A DNA stretch of 64,000 bases, from the NCBI GenBank assembly GCA_021768485.1, contig JAIZVZ010000004.1:30333-94332 (forward strand), read 5' to 3'. The DNA comes from Oxalobacteraceae bacterium (lineage in GTDB: Bacteria; Pseudomonadota; Gammaproteobacteria; Burkholderiales; Burkholderiaceae_D). The translations under genes were made by a program, and so were the position numbers. The notes under the pieces are model-generated. The model was given only the letters and a program-made list of their open reading frames with translations, ran no database searches and was not told the DNA's origin. This document shows, one piece after another, positions 61,480 through 64,000 of the stretch (its first letter is position 1; the number at the start of each line of letters is the position of its first letter).

Positions 61480-61527
61480 TTCCCATTTGCAAAATTCTGC
61501 CATATAATGAGAATAGTTCTTATTCTC
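61480..61527 (+). promoter_or_regulatory. Promoter and Fur box of the TonB receptor gene
   Basis: -35 TTCCCA (61480-61485), 17-base spacer and -10 TATAAT (61503-61508), followed at once by the inverted repeat GAGAATA-N5-TATTCTC (61509-61527). The 19-bp element matches the classical Fur consensus at about 12 of 19 positions, and its position over the start site fits iron-dependent repression. Confidence 0.75.
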
Positions 61528-61541
61528 AGGATAACATCCCC

Positions 61542-63839
61542 ATGCAATCACCTTTGTTCCGGCGCTCGCCAATCGCCCTTGCCGCCTTTTTGGCCGTCTG
61601 CACTGCCCAAGCACAAACCGTCTCGACACCCGACGCATCGCCGGCCCCGGTGACGACCACGGCAAGCCCGAGCCCGGCGGCGGCAAGCACCACGACTGCG
61701 GCCAAGCCGGCCGCGCCAACCGTCGCGGCCAAGGGTGAGACGCTCGATACCATCGTGGTGACGGCCTCGGCCGACGCCTCCGCCGCAGGCTTGTCGAAAC
61801 CGTATGCCGGCGGCCAGGTGGCACGCGGCGGCCGCGCCGGCCTGCTCGGCACCCAGGATTTTCTCGAATCGCCGATCAACATCACCAGCTACACCAATGA
61901 ACTGATCCAGGATCAACAGGCGCGCAGCGTCGCCGACGTCTTGCAAAACGATCCATCGGTGCGCATGGCGCGCGGCTACGGCAATTTCCAGGAGTCCTAC
62001 TTCATCCGCGGCTTCATCGTCAATTCGGACGACATCGCCTATAACGGCCTGTACGGTTTGCTGCCGCGCCAATACATTTCGTCCGAGCTGTTCGAACGGG
62101 TCGAAGTCCTGCGCGGCGCCAGCGCCTTTCTGAACGGCGCCACGCCGAGCGGCGGCGGGATCGGCGGCAATATCAACCTGGTGCCGAAACACGCACCGAA
62201 CGAAGCCTTGTCGCAAGTGACGGTCGGCACCGCCTCGGGTGGCCAGGCCTATGCGGCCTTCGATCTGGCGCGCCGCTTCGGCCCCGACAACGATACCGGC
62301 ATCCGCATCAATGGCGCCCACCGCGACGGCGGCACCGCAGTCGACAACGAGGGCGTCAACCTCAACATGCTGTCGGCCAGCGTCGACTGGCGCAGCCGCG
62401 AGGCCCGCATCGCCGCCGACATCGGCTACCAGAACCACAAATTGAGCGGCACCCGCCCCAACGTCACGCTCGGCTCCGGCGTCACCAGCGTGCCGGCCGC
62501 GCCCGATGCCAGCACCAACTACGCCCAGCCATGGACCTTTTCCAACGAACGCGATCTGTTCGGTTCGGTACGCGCCGAGTACGACCTGTCGTCCCATGTA
62601 ACGGCCTGGGCCGCGGCCGGCGCGCGTGAAAGCGCGGAAAGCAACTCGCTGGCCAACATGACTGTCAGCGACAACAGCGGCGCCGGCTCGACTTCGCGCT
62701 TCGATAACGAACGCAAAGATAGCGTGCGGACCGCCGAAGCCGGCCTGCGCGACAAATTCAGCACCGGCAGCGTGCAGCACACGCTGGTCGCCTCGTGGTC
62801 GATCTATGAGCTCAAGGAGAAAGCCGCTTACAAATGGGATTACTTCAACACCCTCAGCAGCTCGATCTATTCGCCGGTCAGCTATGCGCTGCCGGCCTAC
62901 ACGGCCAGTGCCTTTGCCGGCAACGACATGAACGACCCGGCGCTGGTCAGCAAGAACCGCCTGCTCAGCTTCGCAGTCGGCGATACGCTCGGCTTGTTCG
63001 ACAACAGCACCCTGCTCACCGTCGGCCTGCGCCGTCAGACGCTGGCCTCGACCTCGTATGCCTACGGCACCGGGGTGGAGACGCCCTATAACCAGGCCCG
63101 CACCAGCCCGATGGTCGGCCTCGTCTACAAGCTGGCGCCGTCAGTCTCGCTGTATGCCAACTATGTCGAGGGCCTGAGCCAGGGCGAAACCGCGCCGACC
63201 ACCTCCGGCGGCGTGGCCGTACTGAACGCCGGCACCCAGCTGGCGCCCTACGTCTCCAAGCAAAAAGAAGTCGGCGTCAAATACGATGGCGGCCGCATCG
63301 GCGGCAGCATCGCCGTGTTCTCGACCGAAAAGCCGCGCACGCTGGTCAACAGCGCCGGCCTGTACGTCGCCGAAGGCAAGGATCGCCATCAGGGCATCGA
63401 GCTGAACATGTTCGGCGAAGCGGCCAAGGGCTTGCGCCTGCTCGGCGGCATCACCTGGCTCGACGCCGTGCAAAAATCGACAGGCAGCGCCAGCACCGAT
63501 GGCAAGTATGTGATCGGCATCCCTAAATTTCAGGGCAATATCGGCTTCGACTGGGATGTGCCGGTCGTAAAAGGCCTGTCCGTGAACAGCCGCCTGGTCG
63601 GCACCGGCCACGTCTACGCCGACGCCGCCAACACCTTGCCGGTACCGGGCTGGGGACGACTCGATCTCGGCGCCCGCTACACGGCTGAAATCATGGGCAA
63701 GGCGACCACCTTGCGGGCCCGCGTCGACAACGCCACCAACCGCAGCTACTGGGCCTCGGCCGGCGGTTACCCGAATTACGGCTATCTGGTACTCGGTGCG
63801 CCGCGCACCTTCAGTCTGACGGCGACGGTCGACTTCTAA
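61542..63839 (+). CDS. TonB-dependent siderophore receptor
   Basis: A 765-residue outer-membrane receptor. Signal peptide RRSPIALAAFLAVCTAQAQ, then a ~45-residue Ala/Pro/Thr-rich linker, then a TonB-box-like LDTIVVTAS. The plug domain has INITSYTNELIQDQQARSVADVLQNDPSV and a 22-strand barrel ends LTATVDF. It resembles FhuE/FoxA-type ferric-siderophore receptors and has no N-terminal sigma-signalling domain. The ATG at 61542 follows AGGA, downstream of the Fur-type promoter. A PepSY protein gene follows, the usual partner. Confidence 0.92.
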   Translation: MQSPLFRRSPIALAAFLAVCTAQAQTVSTPDASPAPVTTTASPSPAAASTTTAAKPAAPTVAAKGETLDTIVVTASADASAAGLSKPYAGGQVARGGRAGLLGTQDFLESPINITSYTNELIQDQQARSVADVLQNDPSVRMARGYGNFQESYFIRGFIVNSDDIAYNGLYGLLPRQYISSELFERVEVLRGASAFLNGATPSGGGIGGNINLVPKHAPNEALSQVTVGTASGGQAYAAFDLARRFGPDNDTGIRINGAHRDGGTAVDNEGVNLNMLSASVDWRSREARIAADIGYQNHKLSGTRPNVTLGSGVTSVPAAPDASTNYAQPWTFSNERDLFGSVRAEYDLSSHVTAWAAAGARESAESNSLANMTVSDNSGAGSTSRFDNERKDSVRTAEAGLRDKFSTGSVQHTLVASWSIYELKEKAAYKWDYFNTLSSSIYSPVSYALPAYTASAFAGNDMNDPALVSKNRLLSFAVGDTLGLFDNSTLLTVGLRRQTLASTSYAYGTGVETPYNQARTSPMVGLVYKLAPSVSLYANYVEGLSQGETAPTTSGGVAVLNAGTQLAPYVSKQKEVGVKYDGGRIGGSIAVFSTEKPRTLVNSAGLYVAEGKDRHQGIELNMFGEAAKGLRLLGGITWLDAVQKSTGSASTDGKYVIGIPKFQGNIGFDWDVPVVKGLSVNSRLVGTGHVYADAANTLPVPGWGRLDLGARYTAEIMGKATTLRARVDNATNRSYWASAGGYPNYGYLVLGAPRTFSLTATVDF

Positions 63840-63859
63840 ACCGCGCAGGGCCAGTAACG

Positions 63860-64000
63860 ATGCGTGCTTTCTGCACCATGCTGCACCGCTGGGCAGGCCT
63901 GACGATTGCCGGTTTTCTGGTAATTGCCGGCCTGACCGGCGCCGTCACATCCTGGGATCACGAGCTCGACGAGTGGCTCAACAGCGATCTCTACCTGACC
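63860..64000 (+). CDS. PepSY-associated membrane protein (5' part only)
   Basis: The window ends after 47 codons. MLHRWAGLTIAGFLVIAGLTGAVTSW is the first membrane helix typical of PepSY_TM proteins found after siderophore receptors, some of which reduce ferric siderophores in the inner membrane. It begins 20 bases after the receptor stop, so it is probably in the same Fur-controlled operon. Confidence 0.8.
   Translation, partial: MRAFCTMLHRWAGLTIAGFLVIAGLTGAVTSWDHELDEWLNSDLYLT

Overview
The window looks like a chromosomal segment of a GC-rich betaproteobacterium of the Burkholderiales, most likely Oxalobacteraceae (Janthinobacterium/Massilia/Duganella/Herminiimonas type). This rests on the housekeeping order yebC-purD-hemF-nadD-rsfS-rlmH-maf-rng and on overall gene style, and is an inference without database comparison. 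No rRNA, tRNA, insertion sequence, prophage or CRISPR array was seen.

Layout. (1) 1-9.4 kb: a quinone reductase and DMT permease on the minus strand, then the plus-strand housekeeping block yebC, purD, hemF, nadD, rsfS, rlmH, maf, rng. (2) 9.4-11.4 kb: a TPR/ATP-grasp protein and a small winged-helix regulator. (3) 11.5-16.7 kb: LPS genes waaF, msbA and an O-antigen ligase (minus), with a divergent GT9 glycosyltransferase. (4) 16.7-22.6 kb: dnaE, an acyltransferase-3 membrane protein and the tRNA hydroxylase trhO. (5) 22.7-39.9 kb: the most interesting region. It holds a type I secretion system (ABC ATPase, HlyD adaptor, TolC), a SapC/ATP-grasp fusion, a 1110-residue DUF4214/RTX protein resembling an S-layer subunit, an exported FecR-domain protein, a CHASE2 adenylate cyclase, a TPR/beta-barrel protein and a Crp/Fnr regulator. 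(6) 40.4-54.5 kb: a surface-polysaccharide cluster with a Wzt-like ATPase, an FkbM methyltransferase, a tandem glycosyltransferase, CDP-6-deoxyhexose genes, a GT2, a flippase-like protein, an FAD oxidoreductase and a GT-C-like membrane protein. (7) 54.5-64 kb: OsmC, pirin, LysR, a DEAD-box helicase, an orphan XRE regulator, a GNAT enzyme, a diguanylate cyclase, a Fur-controlled TonB receptor and the start of a PepSY protein.

How the parts may work together. Three near-palindromic TGTGA-N6-TCACA sites lie upstream of the S-layer-like gene, the T1SS operon and the fecR-like gene. Each is about 30-33 bp from a plausible -10 hexamer. The same island encodes a membrane adenylate cyclase and a Crp-type protein whose recognition helix carries SRETVTR. 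The reading offered here is a self-contained, cAMP-controlled system for making, exporting and possibly modifying an S-layer-like surface protein. The adjacent polysaccharide cluster could supply its anchor. The gene families are visible in sequence; the circuit is inference.

A second recurring signal is short imperfect tandem repeats (units of 12-17 nt, 3-7 copies). Each tract has an unrelated unit, most lie in promoter or leader regions, and two are in-frame inside the cyclase gene.
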